Positions 52,792 through 64,000 of a stretch of 64,000 nucleotides of DNA are shown here, one piece after another; positions within the stretch are counted from its first letter, which is position 1; each line of letters starts with the position of its first letter. Source of the DNA: Oikopleura dioica. Taxonomy: Eukaryota > Chordata > Appendicularia > Copelata > Oikopleuridae. The position numbers were made by a program, and so were the translations under genes. The notes beneath the pieces were generated by a model that was given only the letters and a program-made list of their open reading frames with translations, did no database searches and had not been told where the DNA came from. The DNA lies in assembly GCA_907165135.1 (NCBI GenBank), contig CAJRAX010000009.1, positions 1 through 64,000 of the forward strand, read 5' to 3'.

Positions 52792-53660
52792 GATACCTTT
52801 TCTGAGTCTCTTTTACTGCTGATTGCAATTAACTATCAATTTTTAATCAAATTTTCTGCAAGAAAATACAAGAAAATATATTTTGCGGCGTTCAGAGGGA
52901 GATTTATTGTGAGACTGATTCAAAATAAAATTTGGCGGTGAGCGAAAATTTTAGCAGGTGCGCGAAAATGCATAACAAAGGCGAAAACAAAGACATAAAC
53001 AAATGAAATTTCCTTTTTTGGAAATAAGGCGCTTCAAGTTCATCCGGTGTATTTTTTGAATCCATTTCGGATTTTGTATCTTCTTGCGGTTCGAGCCGGG
53101 TTCCCGAGCCGGAAGGGTTGAGTTTTCCAAAGTGAAGCGTTTTCTGAGTTTTTTCCGCCCAAAGAAGCCATTTTTTGTAAAAGAAGTAATTAGAATAAAG
53201 AATGTGAACATTTTAAAATAAAATAATTTATAATCAAAATTGGTCAGTTATTTTAATCATAAATTAAGCGCAAAAGGTGATAACATAAATTAACAAGCAT
53301 AAATAAAATTACAGTAAGAATTAAATCACATAAAAATTACAGGTTAATAAAATCATATTAAAATTACAGTTAAAATAAAAATAACTTCGGCTCACCTTTC
53401 GGCAGTTACTGACGCAGTTCCCTTTGCCTTGGTAATTCGCGTCAAGCCTTATCGTTAATAAGGAACCGAAAAGGTCTCCCGTATCTGCTCAATCGCCCAA
53501 GGAGTGCTTTGTGAAGTTGATGAGTATGAAAGGAATGAAGAAGGAAAGATGACGGGAAGGTAGGACCCGTTTTCGTCGTCCGCGTCGATAGAGCATAGTC
53601 GTTGTTGATTTCAAATTAAACAGAACAGAGTGAGTTCAAATCTATAGAATTAATGAAACA
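52791..53660 (-). repeat. Element K 5' LTR (distal end not resolved)
   Basis: On + it starts TGATACC at 52791, next to the gag start. Hairpin 1 is recognisable as CCTTAT-CGTTA-ATAAGG at 53447-53463, flanked by the conserved GTTCC/GGCTTGAC context on the - strand. I did not find hairpin 2. The far end cannot be placed because S2 words appear from ~53660. Short open frames here have no family features. Confidence 0.75.
53447..53463 (-). other. Conserved LTR hairpin 1 (K)
   Basis: The - strand reads CCTTAT-TAACG-ATAAGG, six base pairs, in the same GTTCC...GGCTTGAC context as B but with a different stem. Hairpin 2 is not seen in K. Confidence 0.7.
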
Positions 53661-54060
53661 GGAGCAATGATGTTGAATTTTTAACAATTATGCCAAAGTT
53701 TGAGGCAACATGCGAATTTGAGTTCATTTTCGAAAAAATAATTTGCAAGCGGTTAGGGTTTTACATTGCTACATTTAGGAAGCTTTGCGATTTTTTGAAA
53801 AATGATTCTGAAATCAATAAATGAACAGTAAGTATGAAAGCACGCTTTATGATTTTCCCTATTTTCAAAGATTTTAAAGGATGCTAAAGAAGATTTGATG
53901 AGAGCATTGTTCAGCGGAATAATCGACGCGTTTTTGAGTGAATTGACAAATGTTGATTTCGATTAAAATGAATTTTATTCGTGAATCAGTTTTACGACGG
54001 GTTGGAAGATTGATCTTCCATTCATTTTCATCGATAAAAATAGTTGAAGATGCTGTTTTT
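53661..54060. other. Interleaved stretch: K LTR mixed with S2
   Basis: Unfamiliar AT-rich sequence alternates with S2 words (GATGTTGAATTTTTAAC, TTGAGTTCATTTTCGAAAAA). It probably holds the distal K LTR end. No gene. Confidence 0.6.
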
Positions 54061-54908
54061 TAGCGGTATTAGATGATGTTGAGTTCATTTTCATCGAAAA
54101 AATATTCTGATGCGTTTTTTGGCGCTTTTAGATGATGTTGAGTTCATTTTAATCGAAAAAATATTATGATGCGTTTTTTGGCGTTTTTAGATGATGTTGA
54201 GTTCATTTTCATTGAAAAAATATTCTGATGCGTTTTTTGGCGTTTTAAGATGATGTTGAGTTCATTTTCATTGAAAAAATATTCTGATGCGTTTTTTGGC
54301 GTTTTTAGATGATGTTGAGTTCATTTACATCGGAAAAATATTCTGATGCATTTTTGGCGTTTTTAGATGATGTTGAGTTCATTTTCATCGAAAAATATTC
54401 TGATGCGTTTTTTGGCGTTTTTAAAATAATGTTGAGTTCATTTTCATCGAAAATATATTCTGATGCGTTTTATGGCCTTTTAAGATGATGTTGAGTTCAT
54501 TTTCATCGAAAAAATATTCTGATGCGTTTTTTGGCGTTTTTAGATAATGTTGAGTTCATTTTCATTAAAAAATATTCTGATGCGTTTTTTGGCGTTTTTA
54601 GATGATGTTGAGTTCATTTTCATCGAAAAAATATTCTGATGCGTTTTTTGGCGTTTTTAGATGATGTTGAGTTCATTTTAATCGAAAAAATATTCTGATG
54701 CGTTTTTTGGCGTTTTTAGATGATGTTGAGTTCATTTTCATCGAAAAAATATTCTGATGCGTTTTTTGGCGTTTTTAGATGATGTTGAGTTCATTTTCAT
54801 CGAAAAAATATTCTGATGCGTTTTTCGGCGTTTTTAGATGATGTTGAGTTCATTTTCATCGAAAAAATATTCTGATGCGTTTTTCGGCCTTTTAAGATGA
54901 TGTTGAGT
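54061..54908 (+). repeat. Satellite S2, block 4 (forward, about 14 monomers)
   Basis: Clean 59-bp monomers. The block ends where TCATACCT replaces S2 text, the expected start of the A-prime LTR (TGATACCT). Confidence 0.92.
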
Positions 54909-55393
54909 TCATACCTCATCGAAAAATATAATGATGCTGAATCGCGTTTTCAGATGATGTTGAGTTCATTTTGATTTCAAAAGCTTACATCTGATGCTAA
55001 TTTGGTTGATTAGGCCTCGATGTTGAGTTCAAGAAAAATATGGCAAACCAAAAAATGCGTTTTAAAGGTTTGATGATGAGACTGAGGGTAATTTCTAGCA
55101 TGAGAAAATATTAGAAAAATTGTTAACAGTTTTGCACGTACGATGTGTGTTCACATATTTCTAGGCACATTAGCCAGCCCTTTTGATATCTTACGATTCA
55201 AAAGGTTTTATTATTAATCCCTTTTAGGTTTAAAATTATTTACGCATGAATTTATCTCACGATCTTCAAAATCAACTATCCTTACAATATTCTTGTTTTT
55301 TCTTTATTTATTTGCTTTCAAAATAAGTTGACTGTACTTGGACGACAAATCTTTTTGGACGCCGTTGGAAGACTCCTTCTTACTGTTGAGCTT

Positions 55394-55726
55394 CCCGTAA
55401 GGGCTGAACGCTAAGTAGCCGCGGGCAGAATATCCCAAACCGGCAAAAAGCGTTTATAAGCGCTCACAGGTAATCGAACTCGCCGAGGACCGGTTACTGC
55501 TTTTCTAGGAAACTGACCATTTTCGACATTGCAGTTACACGTGCGCGTGACGCCGACCCGACAAGAACGACAACGACGACATCTACTGACTACGACAACG
55601 ACGACGGAAACCCTGCCTGGACCGACAATGGAATTCTGACAACAACAACGACTAATGCCCTGGAATTTGTCGAGACTTGTAATAAAACAGTGGGTCACAT
55701 AGTGAGAAAGCTGTTTTATTACAAGT
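55394..55726 (+). other. Conserved two-hairpin LTR module (A-prime)
   Basis: Hairpin 1 is CCC-GTAA-GGG (55394-55403), with a GNRA-type loop. Hairpin 2 has a perfect 16-bp outer stem, arms 55675-55690 and 55711-55726, around TCAC-ATA-GTGA. The arms differ from A at several positions with pairing kept. Confidence 0.85.
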
Positions 55727-55803
55727 TTTTGAAAAAAGCGCCACCTATGGCGAATTGATAAAAATAGGAATTTTTCAAAAATATCGTAACATAACGTACC
55801 CCC

Positions 55804-57150
55804 TAGCTCGCTCACATTTTGTGAACATTTTTCCCTTTTTCGCTTAGTTAAACTCCAACAAGACCCCCTTGGTCGCTCGCTTTTGTTACTAAGATCCGTT
55901 GGTCGCTTTCCTTCTTTTGCATTCTACGACCCCTTGTTCGCCCTCCTTGGTTTCGACGGCGCACCTTTGCTCGCCCGCCTTTCTCCGTCATTTATCCCTT
56001 GTTCGCTCCTGAAGCCCCGCGAGAACGCTTTATAACGCGTAGCTCATTTTCTTTTTCACTTTTAAAAGGCTTTTTAACTCGTAGAATGGTCTCAAAATTC
56101 GATTTTCATGATTTTTTCCAAGCAAACTTATCTTTTTATGCTCTTTCACGTCCATTTTGTCAAATTTTCATATCTTCTTAATAAGAAGAAATTTGGACAC
56201 TCCATTTTAGTAAACATAAGTACTCGAAATACATGGATTGAAACTTTGAGACTGTTTTTATAAAAAAATCGAATGCCATTTTCCTCGAGAGTTGCAAATT
56301 TTGATTACTTTTTCCGAGCTGAGCTGAGCTGAGCTGACCTGCGAAAAAATTTCTCTGAGCTGAGCTGAGCTGAGCTGGCCTTTTTCAGAGGTCATTGAGC
56401 TGAGCTGAGCTGAGCAAACCTTTTGTTTAAGAGAGTTGAGCTGAGCTGAGCTGAGCGGACCCTAATTAGAGCTGAGCTGAGCTGTTTTTTACTGTTTTTT
56501 GGTAGTAAAATTGTATTCAAATCATTGAGCTGAGCTGAGCTTAGCTAAGTGATAATCGTCTGAGCTGAGCTGAGCTGAGCAGAACAGATCATGCTCGAAA
56601 ATAATGGAGCTGAGCTGAGCTGAGCTGGGCAGATCATTTTCCAAAATCACTGAGCTGAGCAACTGCTCAGCTCACTCAGCTCAGCAAATTTGCAACTCTG
56701 GAACCAGTGTCAACATGAAGATTCGACTATTTTGAGTATAAATGTACATATAAAGTCAAACTATCAAGTTTACGGCATAATACAGCGTTGCTAAAAGATA
56801 TAAAAATTTAACTGGACGCTTTAAAAAGAGGAAATGAAGTTAAGTTACTGCCAAAATATTCATGAAAATGAAAATATACCTTAATATTGATAAGGTAGTT
56901 CCCTATGAAAAGCTTGAGTCGAAAGTACAGTAAGAGCTGTAAGAGCGACCCAAGCCAAGCTAGGCTTTGGCGGTCTCGCGGCGAACAAGGGATAAATGGG
57001 TGAGGAGGAGCGAACAAGGGCGCGCGAGGTAAAAAGAAGGATGGCGACTAATGGAGCGCGCTGAAACAAGAATGAGAGCGAGCAAGGGGACTTTGATAAA
57101 ATTTAACTAAGCGAGCAAGGGAAAAATGCTCACAAAATGTGAGCGAGCTA
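55804..57150. mobile_element. Non-autonomous DNA transposon with long inverted ends
   Basis: The ends are inverted repeats: TAGCTCGCTCACATTTTGTG at 55804, and its reverse complement (one mismatch nearby) ending at 57150. Similarity between the ends extends, diverged, for ~200-250 bp (CGCTTAGTTAAA, TTTATCCCTTGTTCGC). The uninterrupted A LTR shows the empty site. The exact boundaries and target duplication are unclear; a few more bases may belong to it on each side. No transposase frame is present. Short frames at 55999-56181 and 56808-57069 show no recognisable domain. Confidence 0.8.
56284..56703. repeat. GAGCT pentamer clusters inside a fold-back segment
   Basis: Seven or more short runs of (GAGCT)n are separated by ~30-60 bp of unique sequence. 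The whole segment is bounded by inverted AGAGTTGCAAATTT copies (about 56289 and 56685). Near the right end the pentamer run itself inverts (GAGCAACTGCTCAGCTCACT). It looks like a separate fold-back unit inside the transposon. Confidence 0.8.
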
Positions 57151-57425
57151 TTCCAATCGTTATTATATAATTATCTGAAATTGATGTTACGAACACAGAT
57201 GATGAAAGTTTGCCGATAACGCCTTACGTAAGAAGCCACAATGGCCGAAATGGCCCCATTTACGAAAACAATAGAAAAATCCGGAACCAACCGGTTTCCG
57301 AAATGGAACTTTTCAAAATTTGAAATTTCAAAAATCATTCTCGATTATCAATAAAACCACCACCAGCTTATTTTATTTTTCGTGTTCTTTGCAAGGATTT
57401 TAGCAAGCCGCAATTTGTATCAGTG

Positions 57426-58700
57426 ATGACCACAGAGACCGAATCCACAGAGGCGAAGCCGATTATAATGGCAGAAAGTAAGTCAAATCCATTTCCCGAG
57501 GAAATTTTGATGGCCAGTCTGTCCCCTTTATCTGGATCTCAGTTGATTTCACCGTCCAGTCAGTTGTATCAGTTCCAATTGAATATGAGTATTTTAGAGG
57601 ATAGGTTGTGCTCAATAAAGCGATCTTTTTGAAAGAAGTCTGAAGGACTTTTCTCGAACGGATTTCTCAGATTTAAAGGCTCAATTTGAGCGAAAGCTTT
57701 TAAATTGTATTCGTAGTTCTTGCTCTGAAGAATTTCTAGTGCAATATGGCCGGGACTTAGCCAATGAAACTTGTTACAAAAAGGCTCTTGAGCTTTTGAG
57801 GGAGATTTTGGGGAGGAAAGCGAATCTTTCAGAAAAGCGCGAGCGACGGATGAATTCGAAAATTTGGTCCGAAGGACCGATTTGAATGAAATATTCGTTT
57901 CATTCTTGAAGAAGAATTAAATCGCTTGCGCGACAGATTGATAACCGTAAAGACGCGCTTTGATTTTCCGTCGCTTTTAAGTTTAAAAAATTTCTTGAGC
58001 CCGCAAATTTGAGTTTTTACGCGATCATAAAATGCAAAACTCGAGCGCAGAAAAAATCGCTTAATTTTTAGACGAACGGGAAAGACATCATCTGGCCCAA
58101 GTTTCGAGCGGTTAACACTGATCGAATGAATTCATTTATTGATCAAACTTCGGAAATGTTATCTAAGCAACTGGAAGCATTTAATGAGAGTAATAAAAAG
58201 AGTCAAGAGGCTCATAAAAAGAAAAATGAGGAACTTTCGAAGGCCCTCAAAGATTTGACAGCGACTGTGAACGAATTGAAGTTAGAAAAACAGAAAAATT
58301 CTGATAACAATTCTAGTTCACGAAGCAACTATTTTTTCGCAAGAGCAAAATTATCGTCAGGGCGATTTTAATAAGTTCCGAAATCCTCAGAATTTTCGTC
58401 AAGCAGTCCCGTTTAGTCCTCCTCCAGGTTACCCTCAAAATTTTCAAAATTTTCAAAATCTAGGAGCGCCCCGCAACTTTCAGATGCAACAGAGTCGCCC
58501 TGTTTTGTTTTGTTCTGAATGTGATAAATTCGGGCACATGAAACGTAATTGCCGATTTATCGATTGCCATGGCTGTGGACAAAAGGACACATTCAACGCT
58601 TTTGTTCAGAGAAACAATAATTATGGTCAAAATAATGAATCGAGATAATAGGAATTTCCCTCCCTTTTCGCGTGGTTCTGAAACGGGTACTCGGGTTGAG
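57426..58700 (+). pseudogene. gag: Gag of A-prime, frameshifted
   Basis: Homologue of A gag. ATG 57426, four bases after the LTR end, gives MTTETESTEAKPIIM, then MASLSPLSGSQLIS, which shows the true family start that A has lost. The frame breaks near 57617 and repeatedly to 58330. Pieces include a coiled region at 58126-58330 and two zinc knuckles near 58508-58605, the second with a lost base. The GGGAAAC slippery site of A is changed here (TCTGAAACG). Non-functional. Confidence 0.88.
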
Positions 58701-58985
58701 CTCTGGTCAAGCTTTCAATCCGAAAACTTTTGTTAGTTCTTTTAAAAGTTTAGGTCGCCAACATTTTATTGATGCTCACATTTTTAACAAAAACGTAAAA
58801 TTGATGATTGATACAGGCTCACAGATAAATCTTATTGGACGTGAGTATGTGCCTGATTCAGGCGCGATGGGTTAAAATGATTTGAAAAATTTTCGCGTAA
58901 ATAATATATTGTTCCTGTTTTTGGATTTATAGATGACAGATTTAATTTTGATGGACAAAACTGGGGTCGCGCGCGATTCTATGTT
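58672..58985 (+). pseudogene. pol: Pol of A-prime: protease fragment
   Basis: The -1 frame continues with SGQAFNPKTFVSS, then KLMIDTGSQINLIGREYVP, the retropepsin active site. It stops at 58873-58875. Sequence homologous to A continues to GCGCGATTCTATGTTGTTAA with no MITE at the TTAA, showing the empty site. After ~58985 S2 words begin to appear. Confidence 0.85.
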
Positions 58986-60990
58986 GTTAATGATCGATTG
59001 AACTTCATTTCATCGGGAACTTCTTCAATCGAGTTTTTTGAACTTTTTATTGATCTTCATCGCATTTTCATCGATTAAAGGCTGGTGCGATTGAACGATT
59101 TGCAGATATTTCTGAGTTAACAGTAGATCAGACAAATATTCTGATGAACAGTTAGAGGGTTTTAAAATGGATACTGATTACTTTAAATCCAAGAACAGAA
59201 CAATTAGTAGATTTACATTTCGAAACATGAAACTGTCGTCATTATTTTTTGAAAACTCGTGTCTAAAAACGTAAATTAGAATTTTTCCTCCTTGTTGAAG
59301 TTCGCCTGATTCACCAATATTCTAATGCATATTGATTTTTAAGATGACGGATTCTTCAATTTCATTGATAAAGGGACAAAACTAGAAGAGATTTTTGAAG
59401 TTTGTAATGTCGTTGAGATTCAGAGGAAGCAGTTGAAAAAATTCTTCTGATGCGTTTTTTGGCGATTTTGATGAAAATGAGCCATTTTCATTTGAAAATC
59501 TTATGAATGCGTTTTGCTATCGTTTATTAAATGATGGAGTTTATTTTATCGGAATGTTCTGATGCCGAATTGGCAATTTTAGATGATTGATTGAGTTCAT
59601 TTTCATCGCAGCCATATTCTGAACAGTTTTTGGCGTTTTAAGATGATGTGAGTTCATTTGAATAAAAAGATTCTGAATGCGTTTTTGAGCGTTTTAAGAT
59701 GATGTTGATTTCATTTTCATAGAAAAAATAAAAGATGCGATTTTGGCGCCTTTTAGTTGATGTTGAGAAAATTTAATCGAAATAATCATTAGATTCATTT
59801 TTGGCGTTTTTCGATTGAAGAGTTCATTTCTTATATGCAAAAATTAAGCGCATGCGATCTTTATAAGGTTTTTAGATGAGGTTGAATTAGCCCATCTGCT
59901 GATAAAACGGCATTCTGATGCGTTTTTGGCGTATTTAGATGATGTTGAGAATGCCGATGGGAAAAAATATTCTGATGCGTTTTTGGCGCTTTTAGATGAT
60001 GTTGAGTTGAAAACATCCCAAAAATATTCTGATGCGTTTTTGGCTTTTTAGATGATGTTTGAGTTCATTTTCAGAGAAAAAATATTCTGAGTTTTTTCGG
60101 ATTTTTAGATGAGGGTTGAGTTCATTTTCATCGCTAAAAATATTCTGAACAGTATTTGCCTTTTACGATGATGTTGAGTTCATTTTCATAGGAACAATAT
60201 TCTGATGCCTTTTTCGGCGTTTTCAGATGATGTTGATTTTAATTTCATCGAAAAAATTATTTGATGAATTTTAGGCGATTTTAGATGATGTTGAGTTCAT
60301 TACAATCGAAAAAATATTTGATGCTTTATTTTTGGCTTTCAAATGAAGTTGACTTCATTTTCATCGACAAATCTTTCTGGACGCCGTTGGAAGACTCCTT
60401 CTTACTGTTGAGCTTCATTTTCATCGCGGGCAGAATATCCCAAACCGGCAAAAAGCGATGATGTATAAGTTCATTTTCATCGTAATCGAATTCGCCGATG
60501 ACTTTTTTGGCGTTTTTAGATGATGTTGAGTTCATTTTCATTGAAAAAACGTGCGCTGATGCCGTTTTTGGCAAGAACGATGATGTTGACATCTCATTTT
60601 CAACGACGAAAAATATTCTGATGCGTTTTTTGGAATTCTGACAACAACAACGACTAATTTTCATCGAAAATTTATTCTGATGCGTTTTTGGCGTTTTTAG
60701 ATGAGTGAGAAAGTTCATTTTCATCGAAAAAATATTCTGATGCGTTTTTGGCGTTTTGATAATGATGTTGAGTTCATTTTCATCAAAAATATTCTGATGC
60801 GTTTTATATAATTTTGAGATGATGTTGAGTTCATTTTCATCGAAAAATATTCTGATGCGTTTTTGGCGTAAGAAGACAATGTTGAGTTCATTTTCATCGA
60901 AAAAATAGAAAAATGCGTTTTTGGCGTTTTAAGATGATGTTGAGTTCATTTTCATTTCAAAAATATTCTGATGCTTTTTTGGCACCACCA
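58986..60990 (+). other. Interleaved stretch: A-prime pol and LTR traces mixed with S2
   Basis: RT traces are collinear with A up to ~60020 (GATAAAACGGCATT at 59900; GAGAATGCCGATGGG at 59947). From ~60360 to 60990 the traces instead match the A-prime LTR: GCCGTTGGAAGACTCC near 60377, GGGCAGAATATCCCAAACCG near 60427, GTAAGAAG near 60868, CACCACCAG near 60983. The LTR traces lack the inserted transposon, so they may be a 3' LTR. No usable frame. Confidence 0.75.
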
Positions 60991-63900
60991 GATGATGTTG
61001 AGTTCATTTTCATTGCAAAAATATTCTGATGCGTTTTTGGCAATTTTTGATGTTGTTGAGTTCATTTTCATCGGAAAAATATTCTGATGCGTTTTTGGCG
61101 TTTTTAGATGATGTTGAGTTCATTTTCATCGAAAAAATATTCTGATGCGTTTTTGGCGTTTTTAGATGATGTTGAGTTCATTTTCATCGAGAAAATATTC
61201 TGATGCGTTTTTGGCGTTTTAAGATGATGTTGAGTTCATTTTGATCGAAAAAATATTCTGATGCGTTTTTGGCGTTTTTAGATGATGTTGAGTTCATTTT
61301 CATCGAAAAATATTCTGATGCGTTTTTGGCGTTTTTAGATGATGTTGAGTTCATTTCCATCGAAAAAATATTCTGATGCGTTTTTGGCGTTTTTAGATGA
61401 TGTTGAGTTCATTTACATCGATAAAATATTCTGATGCGTTTTTGGCGTTTTTAGATGATGTTGAGTTCATTTTCATCGAAAAAATATTCTGATGCGTTTT
61501 TGGCGTTTTTAAGATGATGTTGAGTTCATTTTCATCGAAAAAATATTCTGATGCGTTTTTGGCGTTTTTAGATGATGTTGAGTTCATTTTCATCGAAAAA
61601 ATATTCTGATGCGTTTTTGGCGTTTTAAGATGATGTTGAGTTCATTTTCATCAAAAAATATTCTGATGCTTTTTTGGCGTTTTAGATGATGTTGAGTTCA
61701 TTTTCAAAAAAAAATATTCTGATGCGTTTCACGGCGTTTAAAAGATGATGTTGAGTTCATTTTCATCGAAAAATATTCTGATGCGTTTTTGGCCTTCAAA
61801 GATGATGTTGAGTTCATGGCAATCGAAAAAATATTCTGATGCGTTTTTGGCGTTTTTAGATGATGTTGAGTTCATTTTCATCGCTAAAAATATTCTGATG
61901 CGTTTTTGGCGTTTTTAGATGATGTTGAGTTCATTTTAATCGAAAAAATATTCTGATGCGTTTTTGGCGTTTTACGATGATGTTGAGTTCATTTTTATTA
62001 AAAAATATTCTGATGCGTTTTTTGGCGTTTTTACGATGATGTTGAGTTCACGATCATCAAAAAAATATTCTGATGCGTTTTTCTTTTTAAATGATGTTGA
62101 GTTCATTTTCATTTAAAAATATTCTGATGCGTTTTTGGCGACAAATGATGTTGAGTTCACGCCATCGGAAAAATATTCTGATGCTTTTTGGCTTTTTAGA
62201 TGATGTTGAGTTCATTTTCGCGGAAAAAATATTCTGATGCGTTTTTGGCGTTTTTAGATGATGTTGAGTTCATTTTCATCGAAAAAATATTCCGATGCGT
62301 TTTACGGCGTTTTTAGATGATGTTGAGTTCATTTTCATCGAAAAATATTCTGATGCGTTTTTGGCCCGACAAGATGATGTTGACGACATTTTCATACGAA
62401 AAATATTCTGATGCGTTTTTGGCCTTTTTAGATGATGTTGAGTTCATTTTCATCAAAAACGATTCTGATGCGTTTTTGGCGTTTTAAGATGATGTTGAGT
62501 TCATTTTCATGGAAAAAATATTCTGATGCTGTTTTTTGGCGCTTTTAGATGATGTTGAGTTCATTTTCATTGATAAAAATATTCTGATGCGTTTTTCGGC
62601 ATTTTAGATGATGTTGAGTTCATTTTCATCGAAAAAATATTCTGATGCGTTTTTGGCGTTTTAAGACAATGTTGAGTTCATTTTTATCGAAAAAATATTC
62701 TGATGCGTTTTTGGCGTTTTTCCGATGATGTTGAGTTCATTTTCATTTCAAAAATATTCTGATAATTTTTAAAACCACCACCAGATGATGTTGAGTTCAT
62801 TTTAATCGCAAAAATATTTGATGCGTTTTTGGCGTTTTTAGATGATGTTGAGTTCATTTTCATCGGAAAAATATTCTGATGCGTTTTTTGGCGTTTTTAG
62901 ATGATGTTGAGTTCATTTTCATCGAAAAAATATTCTGATGCGTTTTTGGCGTTTTTAGATGATGTTGAGTTCATTTTAATCGAAAAAATATTCTGATGCG
63001 TTTTTGGCGTTTTTAGATGATGTTGAGTTCATTTTAATCGGAAAAATATTCTGATGCGTTTTTGGCGTTTTAAGATGATGTTGAGTTCATTTTCATCGAA
63101 AAAATATTCTGATGCGTTTTTTGGCGTTTTTAGATGATGTTGAGTTCATTTTCATCGAAAAAATATTCTGATGCGTTTTTTGGCGTTTTTAGATGATGTT
63201 GAGTTCATTTTCATCGCAAAAATATTCTGATGCGTTTTTTGGCGTTTTTAGATGATGTTGAGTTCATTTTCATCGAAAAAATATTCTGATGCGTTTTTGG
63301 CCTTTTAGATGATGTTGAGTTCATTTTCATCGAAAAAATATTCTGATGCGTTTTTGGCGTTTTTAGATGATGTTGAGTTCATTTTCATCGAGAAAATATT
63401 CTGATGCTTTTTTGGCGTTTTTAGATGATGTTGAGTTCATTTTCATCGGAAAAATATTCTGATGCGTTTTTGGCGTTTTTAGATGATGTTGAGTTCATTT
63501 TCATCGAAAAATATTCTGATGCGTTTTTTGGCGTTTTTAGATGATGTTGAGTTCATTTTCATCGAAAAAATATTCTGATGCGTTTTTGGCGTTTTTTGAT
63601 GATGTTGAGTTCATTTTCATCGGAAAAATATTCTGATGCGTTTTTGGCGTTTTTTGATGATGTTGAGTTCATTTTCATCGCAAAAATATTCTGATGCGTT
63701 TTTGGCGTTTTTAGATGATGTTGAGTTCATTTTCATCGAAAAAATATTCTGATGCGTTTTTGGCGTTTTTTGATGATGTTGAGTTCATTTTCATCGAAAA
63801 AATATTCTGATGCGTTTTTGGCGTTTTTAGATGATGTTGAGTTCATTTTCATCGAAAAATATTCTGATGCGTTTTTTGGCGTTTTTAGATGATGTTGAGT

Positions 63901-64000
63901 TCATTTTCATCGAAAAAATATTCTGATGCGTTTTTGGCCTTTTATGATGATGTTGAGTTCATTTTCATCGAAAAAATATTCTGATGCGTTTTTGGCGTTT
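60991..64000 (+). repeat. Satellite S2, block 5 (forward, to window end)
   Basis: About 50 monomers of 58-60 bp. Mostly clean, but 62360-62780 again carries words of the A-prime LTR (CCCGACAAGA, GACGACAT, ACCACCACCAG). The array runs off the window. Two length classes differ by one T in the TTTTTGGCG run. No gene. Confidence 0.95.

Larger units (their letters stand above)
54909..57422 (+). repeat. Element A-prime 5' LTR, with a transposon inserted
   Basis: It aligns with the A LTR: GACTGAGGGTAATTTCTAGC at 55079, the GGCACATTAGCCA box near 55163, the hairpin module at 55394-55726, and the end GTATCA at 57422. The first ~170 bp are interleaved with S2. A ~1.35 kb inverted-repeat element splits it at 55804-57150. 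Diverged enough from A to be an older copy or a sister family. Confidence 0.85.

Noticed and set aside
56321-56700. Spaced repeats considered as a CRISPR array or an immunoglobulin switch-like region
   Set aside because: The repeats are 5-mers of variable copy number with unequal spacers, in a eukaryotic transposon. There are no cas or immune genes.
54061-64000. S2 considered as telomeric repeat or minisatellite coding array
   Set aside because: The 58-60 bp unit is interrupted by retroelements on both sides, has no short G-rich unit and no long conserved frame.

Overview
This window looks like gene-free, repeat-dominated chromatin from an AT-rich invertebrate genome. A nematode is possible from the sequence style, but nothing here proves it. 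I see no host gene, tRNA, rRNA or CRISPR array. Everything recognisable is tandem satellite DNA, Ty3/gypsy-type LTR retrotransposons, or two small terminal-inverted-repeat elements. The long reading frames are gag and pol. No env-like gene is visible.

Layout. (1) Element A (6-8819, + strand) has two ~1.13 kb LTRs, gag, a -1 frameshift site, and a pol broken by a TTAA-flanked piggyBac-like MITE (2690-3215) and one stop codon. (2) Satellite S1 (monomer ~165-169 bp) runs from 8820 to 30020. It is cut by element B (10680-18433, the only element that looks intact), solo LTR F (19742-21034, - strand), and solo LTR G (23382-29685, - strand). Inside G sits the nested, half-deleted element C (23642-28896, - strand). 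(3) Element D (30021-37310, +) is a decayed relative of B, and the satellite type changes exactly at its 3' end. (4) From 37311 onward the background is satellite S2 (monomer ~58-60 bp). It contains the 5' parts of element E (37618, +), element J (46353, +), element K (gag on the - strand, 51742-52791) and element A-prime (about 54909-58980, +). A-prime's LTR carries a ~1.35 kb transposon with GAGCT pentamer clusters. The window ends in pure S2.

How the parts work together. Gag and pol are in -1-related frames joined by slippery heptamers (AAAAAAC, or GGGAAAC in A). Pol is ordered protease, reverse transcriptase, RNase H, integrase, acidic serine-rich linker, and a conserved C-terminal domain with two SAP-like helical motifs. 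LTRs are 1.0-1.2 kb with TGATAC...GGTATCA ends and 5-bp target duplications. The gag ATG lies on or 3 nt past the LTR end, so the LTR must supply nearly the whole leader.

Most interesting signals. First, a two-hairpin RNA module inside the LTRs changes its stem sequences in a compensated way between lineages. Second, four of five insertions into S1 fall in the same short stretch of the monomer. Third, from ~37.6 kb on, element sequence and S2 sequence are interleaved every few bases while staying collinear with intact elements. This last signal is most likely an assembly-consensus artefact, and it casts doubt on the stop codons and frameshifts there. All family calls come from reading motifs by eye; no database search was run.
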